Shown here: positions 18,302 through 26,569 of the stretch, in pieces
Position numbering within the stretch: the first letter of the stretch is position 1
Layout of the letters: each line of letters starts with the position of its first letter
Assembly: GCA_902529515.1 (NCBI GenBank)
Contig: CABZWX010000009.1
Coordinates: 1-47,978 of the forward strand
Reading direction: 5' to 3'
DNA length: 47,978 bases
Origin: an uncultured SAR116 cluster alpha proteobacterium
GTDB taxonomy: Bacteria > Pseudomonadota > Alphaproteobacteria > Puniceispirillales > Marisalimonadaceae
Program-made: the position numbers and the translations under genes
The notes under the pieces: model-generated
What the model saw: the letters and a program-made list of their open reading frames with translations, nothing else
The model's database searches: none
Told to the model about the DNA's origin: nothing

Positions 18302-19048
18302 ATGGACTTAAAACAAAAGTTAACAACATCAACCCAAATACGTGGTGCAATGATTTTTGAATTTTTTAGTCCTGGAATACCAATTATACTTAAAAATGCA
18401 GGTTGCGAGTTCATAATTTTTGACATGGAGCACGGAGGTCTTTCTTTAGAACAATTTAAGACCCTTTCAATAATATCTAATGCGAATAAAATTGCACCAT
18501 TTATAAGAATTCCCGAAATTAATTACAATTATATAGCAAGAGCTTTAGATTTAGGTGCATCAGGTATTATGGTTCCAATGGTAAACACACCTGATGATGC
18601 AATAAAAATTGTCCAATCATCAAAATATCCTCCACAAGGTAAACGTGGTGCTGGATTTGGTTTTGCACACGATAATTATATTAATCAAAATCCTTTATCT
18701 TATATTGAAAAAGCAAATAATTCTCTAATCAATATTATTCAAATTGAAACAAAAAAAGCATTGCAAAATGTTCAAGAAATAGCTTCAATAAATGGAGTGG
18801 ATTGTCTTTGGGTTGGGCATTTTGATTTGACTAATTTTTTAGGAATACCTGGGGATTTTCATTCGAAGATATATCTAAAAGCAATAAATGAAATTGTTGA
18901 TGCTGCAGGTGCCCATAAAAAAAGTCTTGGAATAATGGTAAATAATAAACAAGAATTAGAGACTTATTACAAACTTGGTTTTAATATGATTGCAGTTGGA
19001 ACAGAAATGAATATTTTGTCTAGATCAATTTCTCAAATTTTAAAATAA
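18302..19048 (+). CDS. HpcH/HpaI aldolase family protein
   Basis: This is a 248-residue class II (metal-dependent) pyruvate aldolase of the HpcH/HpaI/GarL family, which cleaves or joins 4-hydroxy-2-oxoacids with pyruvate. Expected catalytic positions are visible: His44 in DMEHGG, Arg in FIRIPE, metal-ligand Glu in IIQIET and metal-ligand Asp in GHFDLTNFLG. The usual GPxDL is GHFDL here, so substrate choice may differ. The ribosome site GGGAG lies upstream. It is flanked by two hydroxyacid dehydrogenases, suggesting breakdown of a hydroxy- or sugar acid. The substrate cannot be told from sequence. Confidence 0.85.
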   Translation: MDLKQKLTTSTQIRGAMIFEFFSPGIPIILKNAGCEFIIFDMEHGGLSLEQFKTLSIISNANKIAPFIRIPEINYNYIARALDLGASGIMVPMVNTPDDAIKIVQSSKYPPQGKRGAGFGFAHDNYINQNPLSYIEKANNSLINIIQIETKKALQNVQEIASINGVDCLWVGHFDLTNFLGIPGDFHSKIYLKAINEIVDAAGAHKKSLGIMVNNKQELETYYKLGFNMIAVGTEMNILSRSISQILK

Positions 19049-19078
19049 TTTTGATAATTTATATCATGGAGCAAAATT

Positions 19079-20053
19079 ATGTTTAATGTTGGTATCTCAG
19101 GAGATTTGTTAAATAGTTTCAATGAGCCATGCTTTGGAATGGAACCATTAAATCTCTTAAAAGAAAGGAAAGATATTGAAATATCTTGGATGGATAAATC
19201 AATAATTGAATTAGATACGGAGATGACTTCAAAATTTGACGCAATTCTTTTGAATTTACCAAAAGCAAATTCTAATTGTGTGTCTAATTCTAATTGTAAA
19301 TTAAAAATAATCTCTAGATTTGGCGTTGGCTATGATTCTGTTGATATCGAAGCTATGAAAAAGAAAAATATTATAGTCACTAATACCCCTAACGCAGTTA
19401 GAAGACCTGTTGCTGTTGCAGCTCTTACGCTGATTTTTGCAGCTGCTGGAAGATTATTACAAAAAGATAACCTTGTAAGGAGAGGTAAATGGAATGACAG
19501 AACTAATTTTATGGGCACAGGTTTAGTTCAAAAAACTTTGGGGGTTATAGGAGCTGGAAGTATAGGATCTGAGACAATTAAATTGTCCAAGCCTTTCTTT
19601 AAAAATATTTTAGCATATGATCCATATAAATCGGAAAAACAATTAACAGAAATTGGTGCAATTAAAGTTGATCTTATTGAATTAGCATACAAGAGTGACT
19701 TTGTTGTAATTCTCTGTAATCTTGATAGCAATACAAAAGGTATGATTCAAAGTAATTTTTTTTCAAATATGAAAAAAAGTGCTTATATTTTTAATTTATC
19801 AAGAGGCCCGGTAATAAATGAAATTCATCTGGAAAATGCACTTGAGGAAAAGGAAATTGCGGGTGCCGGTCTAGATGTGACCGAAAAAGAACCTCTTTCA
19901 ACAAAGAGTAAATTATTAAAATATGAAAATGTTATAATAACCCCGCACGCCCTATGTTGGACAGATGAGTGTTTTAAAGATATAGCAACTGAAGCGATAA
20001 GTTCCATACTAAACTATATAGATAAAAAACCGATATTAAACCAAGTAAACTAA
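19079..20053 (+). CDS. D-2-hydroxyacid dehydrogenase (phosphoglycerate dehydrogenase-like)
   Basis: This is a 324-residue NAD-dependent member of the D-2-hydroxyacid dehydrogenase family. It shows RFGVGYDSVD in the substrate domain, the Rossmann loop GAGSIG, then Arg in NLSRGP, Glu in DVTEKEPL and His in ITPHAL. There is no C-terminal ACT domain, so it is not a full-length regulated SerA. It differs clearly from the GhrA-like gene two positions upstream, so the two are not a recent duplication. It ends 7 bases before the convergent ptsN. Confidence 0.85.
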   Translation: MFNVGISGDLLNSFNEPCFGMEPLNLLKERKDIEISWMDKSIIELDTEMTSKFDAILLNLPKANSNCVSNSNCKLKIISRFGVGYDSVDIEAMKKKNIIVTNTPNAVRRPVAVAALTLIFAAAGRLLQKDNLVRRGKWNDRTNFMGTGLVQKTLGVIGAGSIGSETIKLSKPFFKNILAYDPYKSEKQLTEIGAIKVDLIELAYKSDFVVILCNLDSNTKGMIQSNFFSNMKKSAYIFNLSRGPVINEIHLENALEEKEIAGAGLDVTEKEPLSTKSKLLKYENVIITPHALCWTDECFKDIATEAISSILNYIDKKPILNQVN

Positions 20054-20060
20054 TGATTTA

Positions 20061-20525
20061 TTATGCAGCTACTTCTCTAATTGATTGATAAATTACAGCA
20101 AGAGCACTTTCGTTGCTTTTGCAACCTCTTAATTTTGTAGTAAGCTCTTTATTTCTTAGTAATCTTGAGATGAGGGCTAAAGCCTGTAGATGTTCTGAGC
20201 CTTTATTATCTGGAGCAATTAATAAAAAAATAATATCCACGGGTATATCATCTGTTGAATTAAAGTCTAATCCATTTACTAACGTTGATACAAAAACATA
20301 AGGCTTATCAATATCAGTTACATTAGCATGGGGAATAGCAATGCCTCTACCAACAGCTGTTGACCCTAATTTTTCTCTTTTGGTTAAATTTTCTAAAAGT
20401 GATCTAGAATTTATTCCAAGTTTGAATTCTACCAATTTACTTAGTTCTTCTAATACTTGTTTTTTACTAGTACCCTCAAAATTTACTAAGAAAGCATCAT
20501 CAGACAACATATCATTGATATTCAT
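20061..20525 (-). CDS. ptsN: PTS IIA-like nitrogen regulatory protein (EIIA-Ntr)
   Basis: This is a 154-residue EIIA-Ntr with phospho-acceptor His66 in GIAIPHANV and the family segments STAVGRG and DIIFLLIAP. In the PTS-Ntr it receives phosphate from NPr/EI-Ntr and signals nitrogen, potassium and carbon state by protein contact. In most proteobacteria it lies after lptB-rpoN-hpf; here rpoN and hpf are missing between. No EI-Ntr or HPr gene is in the window. A TTGACT at 20595-20590 on the minus strand may be part of its promoter. Confidence 0.94.
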   Translation of the reverse strand: MNINDMLSDDAFLVNFEGTSKKQVLEELSKLVEFKLGINSRSLLENLTKREKLGSTAVGRGIAIPHANVTDIDKPYVFVSTLVNGLDFNSTDDIPVDIIFLLIAPDNKGSEHLQALALISRLLRNKELTTKLRGCKSNESALAVIYQSIREVAA

Positions 20526-20619
20526 ATTTGACCTTAAAATTTAGGAATTTTTTTATAATTTTACGTTAAATAATATCAACTTCGACTTCAGTCAAGTTTA
20601 TAATTGAAAAAATGTAATT

Positions 20620-21447
20620 TTAAAAATTATTTCCAAGATAGACATCTCTGACTGTCCTGTCTATTTTAATTTCACTTGGGCTACCTGACATGATAACAGA
20701 CCCATCAAAAAGTATATATGCTCGATCAACTATACTTAGAGTTTCTCTGACGTTGTGATCTGTAATAAGTACGCCTATATTTTTTGATTTTAATTTATTA
20801 ATTAAATTTCTTACATCATTAATTGCAATGGGATCTATACCTGCAAGCGGTTCATCAAGAAGAATGAAATTTGGACTTGAAGCTAAGGCTCTGGCAATCT
20901 CAGTCCTTCTTCTTTCTCCACCAGACAATGTTGCACCATTTGAGTTTCTTATTTTATTTAAATTGAATTCAGCCAATAGTTCTTCTAAAATTTGGAATTT
21001 ATAATTTTTGTCATATTTTTGTACTTCTAAAACAGATAATATATTCTCTTCAACTGTTAATCCTCTAAAAATAGATGATTCTTGTGGTAAGTAACCAATA
21101 CCTTCTTTCGAACGCATATGTATTGGTAAGTGATTAATACGTTCTTGATTTAAAAAAATGTCACCTTCATCAGTATCAATTAGCCCTGCTATCATATAAA
21201 AACAGGTAGTTTTGCCAGCCCCATTTGGCCCAAGAAGCCCAACAGCTTCTCCTCTATTTAATTTTAAAGAAACTTGGTTAACAACTTTTCTTTTGTTGTA
21301 TGTTTTAGAAATAGAATTTATTTTTAATTCTTGTTTTGGAATTGTGTCTTTAGGCTCATTTAATATATAAGATATTGAAGCACTTTTGTTGTTTTGATCA
21401 TTTAAAGATGATTTTAAGCGTTTGAGCTCTTCTTCTAAACTAGTCAG
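20620..21447 (-). CDS. lptB: LPS export ABC transporter ATP-binding protein LptB (probable CUG start)
   Basis: LptB is the cytoplasmic ATPase powering LPS transport with LptF, LptG and LptC. Walker A GPNGAGKTT, Q-loop GYLPQESS, signature LSGGERRR and Walker B ILLDEPLAG are all present. The start is the question. A perfect AAGGAG lies 6 bases before CTG at 21447, itself 1 base after the lptA stop, and there is no ATG, GTG or TTG in frame between it and the ABC core. The longer options (ATG 21516, TTG 21525) overlap lptA by about 70 bases and have poor ribosome sites. Either way the protein has an N-terminal extension of about 45 residues before the ABC core. Confidence 0.9.
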   Translation of the reverse strand: MTSLEEELKRLKSSLNDQNNKSASISYILNEPKDTIPKQELKINSISKTYNKRKVVNQVSLKLNRGEAVGLLGPNGAGKTTCFYMIAGLIDTDEGDIFLNQERINHLPIHMRSKEGIGYLPQESSIFRGLTVEENILSVLEVQKYDKNYKFQILEELLAEFNLNKIRNSNGATLSGGERRRTEIARALASSPNFILLDEPLAGIDPIAINDVRNLINKLKSKNIGVLITDHNVRETLSIVDRAYILFDGSVIMSGSPSEIKIDRTVRDVYLGNNF

Positions 21448-21448
21448 T

Positions 21449-22249
21449 TTAATCTCCTTTTTTTTGTTTTTTAGTGGTAGAAAAAGTTCCTTTAACACGT
21501 TTTTTATTTTTTTCATCACCAACAATATTACTGATACCAGTTCTCAAATTTGTAATACCTTTAGAGCCTGAAAGTTTAGATTTCTGGTTAATTATGACAA
21601 CATTACCTGTTAATTGTATAATTTCATTATTTGCATTATAAAGTCCCAAGTCAGCTTTAGATTTTCTTTCTTTTTCCTTGTTTTCAATGATAACATTCCC
21701 CTTAGCGACAGCCTTTTTCAGGGATTTGTTAGTAGGATCAAAATTAGCTTTAACATCATCTGCATAAATTATAGTTTTATTTGATAAAATTATTTTAACA
21801 TTTCCTTCTGCTTCGGCTTTGTTATTAACATCGTCAAAAATAATTTTTTTTGTTGATTCTACGTATCCAGATGGAGATGAAAATGTTTGGAAAGGACCTG
21901 ATATCTTAGCAATCTTATCATTAAAATTATATGTCATGTATTGACCGGTTGCCTTTGTGTTTTCTTTTGTAAGAACAACTTTATCTTCTGCAAATATTTT
22001 TTTCAAAATATTTTCTCCATTTTCATAAATATAATCTGCTTTAATAATATTTGCTTTTAAAGTAACACCATCTTTTTTTAAAATAACATTTCCTTTTGCA
22101 AGATAATATTTTTCTTTTTCAAACCACTCTAGTGATTCGTCAGCCTCTACAGTTAATTCTGATTTATTATTATTTGTTTTTGCCCACACTAGTTGTGAAA
22201 AGGAGGCAAACACAATAAAAACAAATATAATTATTTTTTTAGTAGGCAT
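21449..22249 (-). CDS. lptA: LPS transport periplasmic protein LptA
   Basis: This is a 266-residue OstA-fold protein forming the periplasmic bridge for LPS. A signal peptide of about 23 residues ends at VWA before KTNNN. Repeated beta-jellyroll strands follow, with patterns such as AKGNVILKKDG, AEGNVKII, AKGNVIIENK and LTGNVVI. It is longer than E. coli LptA (185), as is common in alphaproteobacteria, with a basic C-terminal tail. Its start lies inside the end of lptC (11-base overlap) and its stop precedes lptB by one base. Confidence 0.9.
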   Translation of the reverse strand: MPTKKIIIFVFIVFASFSQLVWAKTNNNKSELTVEADESLEWFEKEKYYLAKGNVILKKDGVTLKANIIKADYIYENGENILKKIFAEDKVVLTKENTKATGQYMTYNFNDKIAKISGPFQTFSSPSGYVESTKKIIFDDVNNKAEAEGNVKIILSNKTIIYADDVKANFDPTNKSLKKAVAKGNVIIENKEKERKSKADLGLYNANNEIIQLTGNVVIINQKSKLSGSKGITNLRTGISNIVGDEKNKKRVKGTFSTTKKQKKGD

Positions 22250-22814
22250 TTTTTTGTAATAAAAGCATCCTCAATTTAGCTTTTCCTTTTATTTTTATAT
22301 ATTCACCATTTTTTTTTATTTGAAGACCTTTACCTTCTATTATCGTATTGCCAGAAACTATATCAACATTATCATTTGTATGATAATTTCCTTTTTTGAA
22401 AGTTCCAGTTAATGTTTGTGTTGTTAGGGTGAATTTTCTAGTTTTTTTGGTGATTTTGACTTTATTTGAAAAAAAGAAATCATTATAGTCATTAGTTATA
22501 ATAGCATTCCCTGCAGTAATTTTAGTTAAAATACCTTTTTGATCAATTGTTGTTATAGAATTTTCTAAAATAACCTTCTTCTTTTTTGATTCTATTTCTT
22601 CTAAGGTGTCAGCAATAATTAAAAATTTATCTCCTTGTTTATTTTGTTGTCTAATTTCAACACCAATTATCTTATCTTGGTTCTCCGAGCTTCTATTATA
22701 TTTATCTTTGTCTCTGAAGAAATCATCGTCGTTTAAAAAATTATTAACTACAAAACTCATAATAAGAAGAAAAACTAAAGAAGAGAAGACTGTTTTACCA
22801 CTAATTATTTTCAT
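22239..22814 (-). CDS. lptC: LPS export protein LptC
   Basis: This is a 191-residue bitopic inner-membrane protein with one N-terminal membrane helix (about residues 9-26) and a periplasmic beta-jellyroll like LptA (GVEIRQQNKQ, TAGNAIIT, GKGLQIKK). It passes LPS from LptBFG to LptA. Sequence conservation of LptC is low in general; the call leans on topology and on its place directly upstream of lptA and lptB. It lies 34 bases after the RNase D gene. Confidence 0.85.
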   Translation of the reverse strand: MKIISGKTVFSSLVFLLIMSFVVNNFLNDDDFFRDKDKYNRSSENQDKIIGVEIRQQNKQGDKFLIIADTLEEIESKKKKVILENSITTIDQKGILTKITAGNAIITNDYNDFFFSNKVKITKKTRKFTLTTQTLTGTFKKGNYHTNDNVDIVSGNTIIEGKGLQIKKNGEYIKIKGKAKLRMLLLQKNAY

Positions 22815-22848
22815 TTTTATCTAAAAATTTTTGTAAAGTTTTAATTTA

Positions 22849-23472
22849 TCAATGGGCAAAAATATCTAAATTTTCAAAACCAATTAAATCTAATTCTGAT
22901 CGTGTTTTTAAAAATTCAAAACACTTTTTAGCAATTTTTTCTTTATTTTCACGTATAAGTAATTGATCTAATTTATTCTTTATTTGGTGAAGATAAAGAA
23001 CATCTGAGGCGGCATATTTTAATTGAGACTCACTTAGGGTTTCTAATCCCCAATCAGAAGTTTGATTTTGTTTATCTAAATCTAAATTCAAAAGATCTTT
23101 ACATAAGTCAGCTAGACCATGTTTTGCACCAAAAGTTCTTGATAACTTAGATGCTATTTTTGTACAATATAATTGACCATTTAATTTACATATATTTTTT
23201 TCTATAACAGCTATATCAAATCTTGCAAAATGAAATAATTTTGTTGAATTTGGATTTTTAAAAATTTTTTTTAGATTAGGAAAATTATTTTCTTTTTCTA
23301 GGCTTTTTTTGGATATTTGAACAAGATGCGCATTACCATCTCCGCTTGAAAGCTGTATCAAACATAATCTATCTCTATTAATATTGAGTCCCATTGTTTC
23401 TGTATCAATTGCTATAACATCACCAAAGTTCAATTCAGATGAAATGTCATCATGATATAAAAAATAAGTCAT
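22849..23472 (-). CDS. rnd: ribonuclease D-type 3'-5' exonuclease
   Basis: This is a 207-residue DEDDy exonuclease. The acidic residues are in AIDTETMGL, the HFARFD segment and YAASDVLYL, the last giving the Tyr and Asp. It lacks the HRDC domains of E. coli RNase D (about 375 residues); this single-domain form is usual in alphaproteobacteria, where it precedes lptC. It likely trims tRNA or other RNA 3' ends. It starts with ATG at 23472. Confidence 0.88.
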   Translation of the reverse strand: MTYFLYHDDISSELNFGDVIAIDTETMGLNINRDRLCLIQLSSGDGNAHLVQISKKSLEKENNFPNLKKIFKNPNSTKLFHFARFDIAVIEKNICKLNGQLYCTKIASKLSRTFGAKHGLADLCKDLLNLDLDKQNQTSDWGLETLSESQLKYAASDVLYLHQIKNKLDQLLIRENKEKIAKKCFEFLKTRSELDLIGFENLDIFAH

Positions 23473-23581
23473 TTATTATCCATAAAACTTTAAAAAATAT
23501 GTGTCATGACTAAATATATTAAGTAGTTAAATAAATCTACAAACAAAATCATAATTCAATATAGCATAAAAGGTAAATCCA

Positions 23582-24493
23582 ATGGGTACAAATATAAATA
23601 AAAAAATTGCAGTCATTGGGGGCAGTGGGTTTTTAGGCAAATCATTGTTGAAATTACTTTTAGATGAAAATGCTGAAATAATTTTATTTACTCGAAAAAA
23701 AAATTATGAAAAAAATATTAATAAAATTTTTCCTAACAATTACATTAAATGTATTCAGTGGAATATTAACAATTTAAAGATCATTGAAGAAAATATTAAA
23801 AATGTAAATTGTATAATAAATTTATGTGGAATTCTTTTTGAAAATAAAAATGGTGATTTTTTTAAAGTACATACAGATCTTCCTGCATTCTTAGGAAGGA
23901 TTTCTTTAGAACATAAAATTAATACATTAATTCATGTTTCTGCACTCGGTGTATCTACGAACTCTGAAAGCAAATATTCTAGAAGTAAAGCTGAGGGTGA
24001 AAATAAATTACTAGAACATTTTCCTAACGGTAAAATTTTAAGACCTTCTTTGCTCTTTGGTAATGGTGATAATTTTTTTGGACAGTTTTCTGAAATGGCT
24101 AAATTTTCTCCTATTTTGCCAGTAATTTCTAGATCAACAAAATTCCAACCAGTTTTTGTTGATGATGTAGCAAAAGCAATAATAAAATTATTAAAAAATA
24201 GAAAAAATAAAAATAATATTTATGAATTAGCAGGTGATTCAATTTACTCTTTTGAAGAATTGTTAAAAATCTTATTAGAAATTAAAAATATTAAAAGATT
24301 TCTTATTCCGCTCAATCCAAAACTCATGATGATACCTGCATTTTTTTTACAAAATTTACCTAAACCTCCTTTTACAGTTGATCAAATGATACTTCTTAAA
24401 ACAGATAATGTATTAAAAAATGGTTTACCTGGATTAAAAGATTTGGATATTAAAATTTCTGACATGAAAACTGAGCTTTTAAAAATATACTAA
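23582..24493 (+). CDS. complex I NDUFA9-subunit-like NAD(P)-binding protein
   Basis: This is a 303-residue extended short-chain dehydrogenase-like protein. It has the Rossmann motif GGSGFLG near the N-terminus, then LIHVSALGV, a YSRSKAEGE segment that keeps Tyr and Lys of the active-site pattern, and LRPSLLFGNGDNFF. This profile matches the bacterial relatives of mitochondrial NDUFA9. Its role in bacteria is unclear; in relatives it lies next to uppP, as here (convergent, 10 bases between stops). The ribosome site is AAAGG. Confidence 0.85.
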   Translation: MGTNINKKIAVIGGSGFLGKSLLKLLLDENAEIILFTRKKNYEKNINKIFPNNYIKCIQWNINNLKIIEENIKNVNCIINLCGILFENKNGDFFKVHTDLPAFLGRISLEHKINTLIHVSALGVSTNSESKYSRSKAEGENKLLEHFPNGKILRPSLLFGNGDNFFGQFSEMAKFSPILPVISRSTKFQPVFVDDVAKAIIKLLKNRKNKNNIYELAGDSIYSFEELLKILLEIKNIKRFLIPLNPKLMMIPAFFLQNLPKPPFTVDQMILLKTDNVLKNGLPGLKDLDIKISDMKTELLKIY

Positions 24494-24503
24494 CAAAACT
24501 AAG

Positions 24504-25295
24504 TTAAATGTAAGCATATACTAAGATTAGAATTCCAAGAATAACCCTATATGTAACGAAAATTTTTAGTGAAGCTTTATTAATCCAGTTCATAAACAAC
24601 CTAATTGTAATTAAAGCGGCGCAAAAACTTAAAATTATACCCAAAATCATTTCATTATTAAAAAAGAAACCTTTTTCGATGAACAAATTTATGCTTTCCA
24701 ATGTTGTTGCGGCAATTATAACTGGGATTGATAATAAAAGAGAATATTTAGACGCGTCAAAACGGCTTAAACCCATAAATAACCCAGTAGTTATAACAAT
24801 TCCTGATCTACTGGTTCCAGGAATAATTGCTAGTGTCTGAGCAATGCCAATTACGAGTGCGTCTTTTAAATTCAAACTTTTAAAATATTTTATAACTTTA
24901 AGATTTCTGTCTGCTATACCTAATAATATTCCAAATATTAAGGTAGTCCATCCAATGACTTCTAAACTTCTAATTATATCAAAATTATTTATATGAACTA
25001 AAAATCCTACAATAATGACGGGTACAGTGCTAATTATTAGATTCTTTAAAATAATAAAGCCTTTGTCATCTTTTTTAAAATAAATTGTATCTGAAATTAT
25101 TTTCATTAAATCGTTCTTTAAATAATATATTACAGCTAATAAAGACCCAAAGTGAAGAGAGACATCAAATCCTCTGCTAGAATCTATGTTTAAAAAAAAT
25201 TCAGGAATTATGATAAGATGGGCACTTGATGAAATAGGTAAGAATTCTGTAATTCCTTGAATTAATGATAAAATAATTATTATTTCAAAAGCCAT
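24504..25295 (-). CDS. uppP: undecaprenyl-diphosphatase
   Basis: This integral membrane enzyme removes a phosphate from undecaprenyl diphosphate, recycling the lipid carrier for peptidoglycan and polysaccharides. It is a 263-residue BacA-type protein with about seven to eight hydrophobic helices. Both catalytic signatures are present: EFLPISSSAHL (residues 17-27) with the key Glu and Ser, and PGTSRSG (159-165) with the catalytic Arg. The start ATG is at 25295, divergent from the flavin reductase gene. Confidence 0.96.
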   Translation of the reverse strand: MAFEIIIILSLIQGITEFLPISSSAHLIIIPEFFLNIDSSRGFDVSLHFGSLLAVIYYLKNDLMKIISDTIYFKKDDKGFIILKNLIISTVPVIIVGFLVHINNFDIIRSLEVIGWTTLIFGILLGIADRNLKVIKYFKSLNLKDALVIGIAQTLAIIPGTSRSGIVITTGLFMGLSRFDASKYSLLLSIPVIIAATTLESINLFIEKGFFFNNEMILGIILSFCAALITIRLFMNWINKASLKIFVTYRVILGILILVYAYI

Positions 25296-25410
25296 TTAAA
25301 ACTCTATCTTTTATATAAACTTTATTTATCTTATATATTGATAATATCTATTTTAATATAGGATTAATTATTATTTTAATTTCTTTTAAAATTTTTTGAG
25401 CTGTAATTGC

Positions 25411-26529
25411 ATGAATTGGAATAAGCAAAACCCATATTTAGCTAAAATCACTTCTAAAAAACTTTTATCTGGCAAACAGTCAAATAAAGAAGTTTTTCAT
25501 TATGAAATTTCTCTAGGTGATAGCGGTATTATTTATCAACCTGGAGACAGCTTAGGAATTTTCCCAGTAAATAATAATACTTTAGTAAGAGCTATTATAA
25601 ATAGATTACAAGTAAATCCTACATATATACCCGAAGGATATGATTTTAACATTCATGAGTTATTAGAAAAAAAATTTGAGATACTTACACCTACAAACAG
25701 ATTAATAAAATTTGTTAACGATAATATTAATCATAATGTTTTAAATCATTCTTTAGCTTCTAAAAATATAGATATATTGATGGATTTTAAATATGGAAAA
25801 GATGTTTTAGATTTCATGAATTTGGATGAAAATCTTAAATTTGATGTATTACATTTCTTGACCCTTTTAAAACCACTCCAACATAGAGCTTATTCTATTA
25901 CTTCAAGTAACTTAATTTTTAAAAACTCAGTACATATAACGGTTTCAACTCAAAGATGGCATAGAAAAACTAGGGATTATGGCGGTGTTTGTTCAACATT
26001 TTTATCTGATATTTGTAAATTAGGTGATAAAGTAAAAATCTTCTTGATTCCAAATAAATTGTTCAGATTACCTGATGACCAAAACAAGCCAATAATTATG
26101 ATTGGTCCTGGTACGGGTGTGGCTCCTTTTTTATCTTTTATACAAGAAAGAAAAAATTTAAAGAGTAATGGAAAAAATTGGTTATTTTTTGGTGCTCAGA
26201 CCAAGAAAAATGATTTTATATATGAAGATCAAATTTTAAATTTTGTTGAAGAAAAAATTTTGAATAATTTTGACACTGCTTTTTCAAGAGATCAGGAAAA
26301 AAAAATTTATGTGCAAGATAAAATTAACGAAAGAAGTGATGAATTTTTCCAATGGTTAAAAAATGGTGCAATAATATACGTATGTGGAGACGCTCATAAA
26401 ATGGCTAAAGATGTTGAATTCACAATTATAAAATTAATTTCAAAAGAGCTTAAATGTGATCATGAAAAAGCTTTGGAATATTTAAAAATGTTAAAAAAAG
26501 AAAAAAGATACTTATTAGATGTGTATTAA
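25411..26529 (+). CDS. CysJ-like FAD/NADPH oxidoreductase without flavodoxin domain
   Basis: This is a 372-residue protein with the FAD and NADPH modules of the sulfite reductase/cytochrome P450 reductase family. FAD is bound by HRAYSITSS and YGGVCSTFLSD, NADPH by GPGTGVAPFLSF and VCGDAHKMA, and it ends in RYLLDVY, the family's C-terminal aromatic. The N-terminal flavodoxin (FMN) domain of CysJ is absent. I chose ATG at 25411 over TTG at 25396. No cysI, hence no obvious partner, is in the window. It may use a separate flavodoxin or ferredoxin. The LysR gene follows after 40 bases. Confidence 0.85.
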   Translation: MNWNKQNPYLAKITSKKLLSGKQSNKEVFHYEISLGDSGIIYQPGDSLGIFPVNNNTLVRAIINRLQVNPTYIPEGYDFNIHELLEKKFEILTPTNRLIKFVNDNINHNVLNHSLASKNIDILMDFKYGKDVLDFMNLDENLKFDVLHFLTLLKPLQHRAYSITSSNLIFKNSVHITVSTQRWHRKTRDYGGVCSTFLSDICKLGDKVKIFLIPNKLFRLPDDQNKPIIMIGPGTGVAPFLSFIQERKNLKSNGKNWLFFGAQTKKNDFIYEDQILNFVEEKILNNFDTAFSRDQEKKIYVQDKINERSDEFFQWLKNGAIIYVCGDAHKMAKDVEFTIIKLISKELKCDHEKALEYLKMLKKEKRYLLDVY

Positions 26530-26569
26530 AAAGATTATTATAAAATTAAACAGAGCGTAGAGGTTATTT

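Noticed and set aside
17197..20060. Genomic island integrated at tRNA-Ala
   Set aside because: There is no integrase, no direct repeat of the tRNA 3' end seen before ptsN, and base composition looks like that of the neighbours. I keep it as an accessory cassette only.
20583..20600. Imperfect hairpin after lptB as a terminator
   Set aside because: The stem needs a bulge, is short and has no T-run in the direction of lptB transcription; the same bases look more like a -35 for ptsN.
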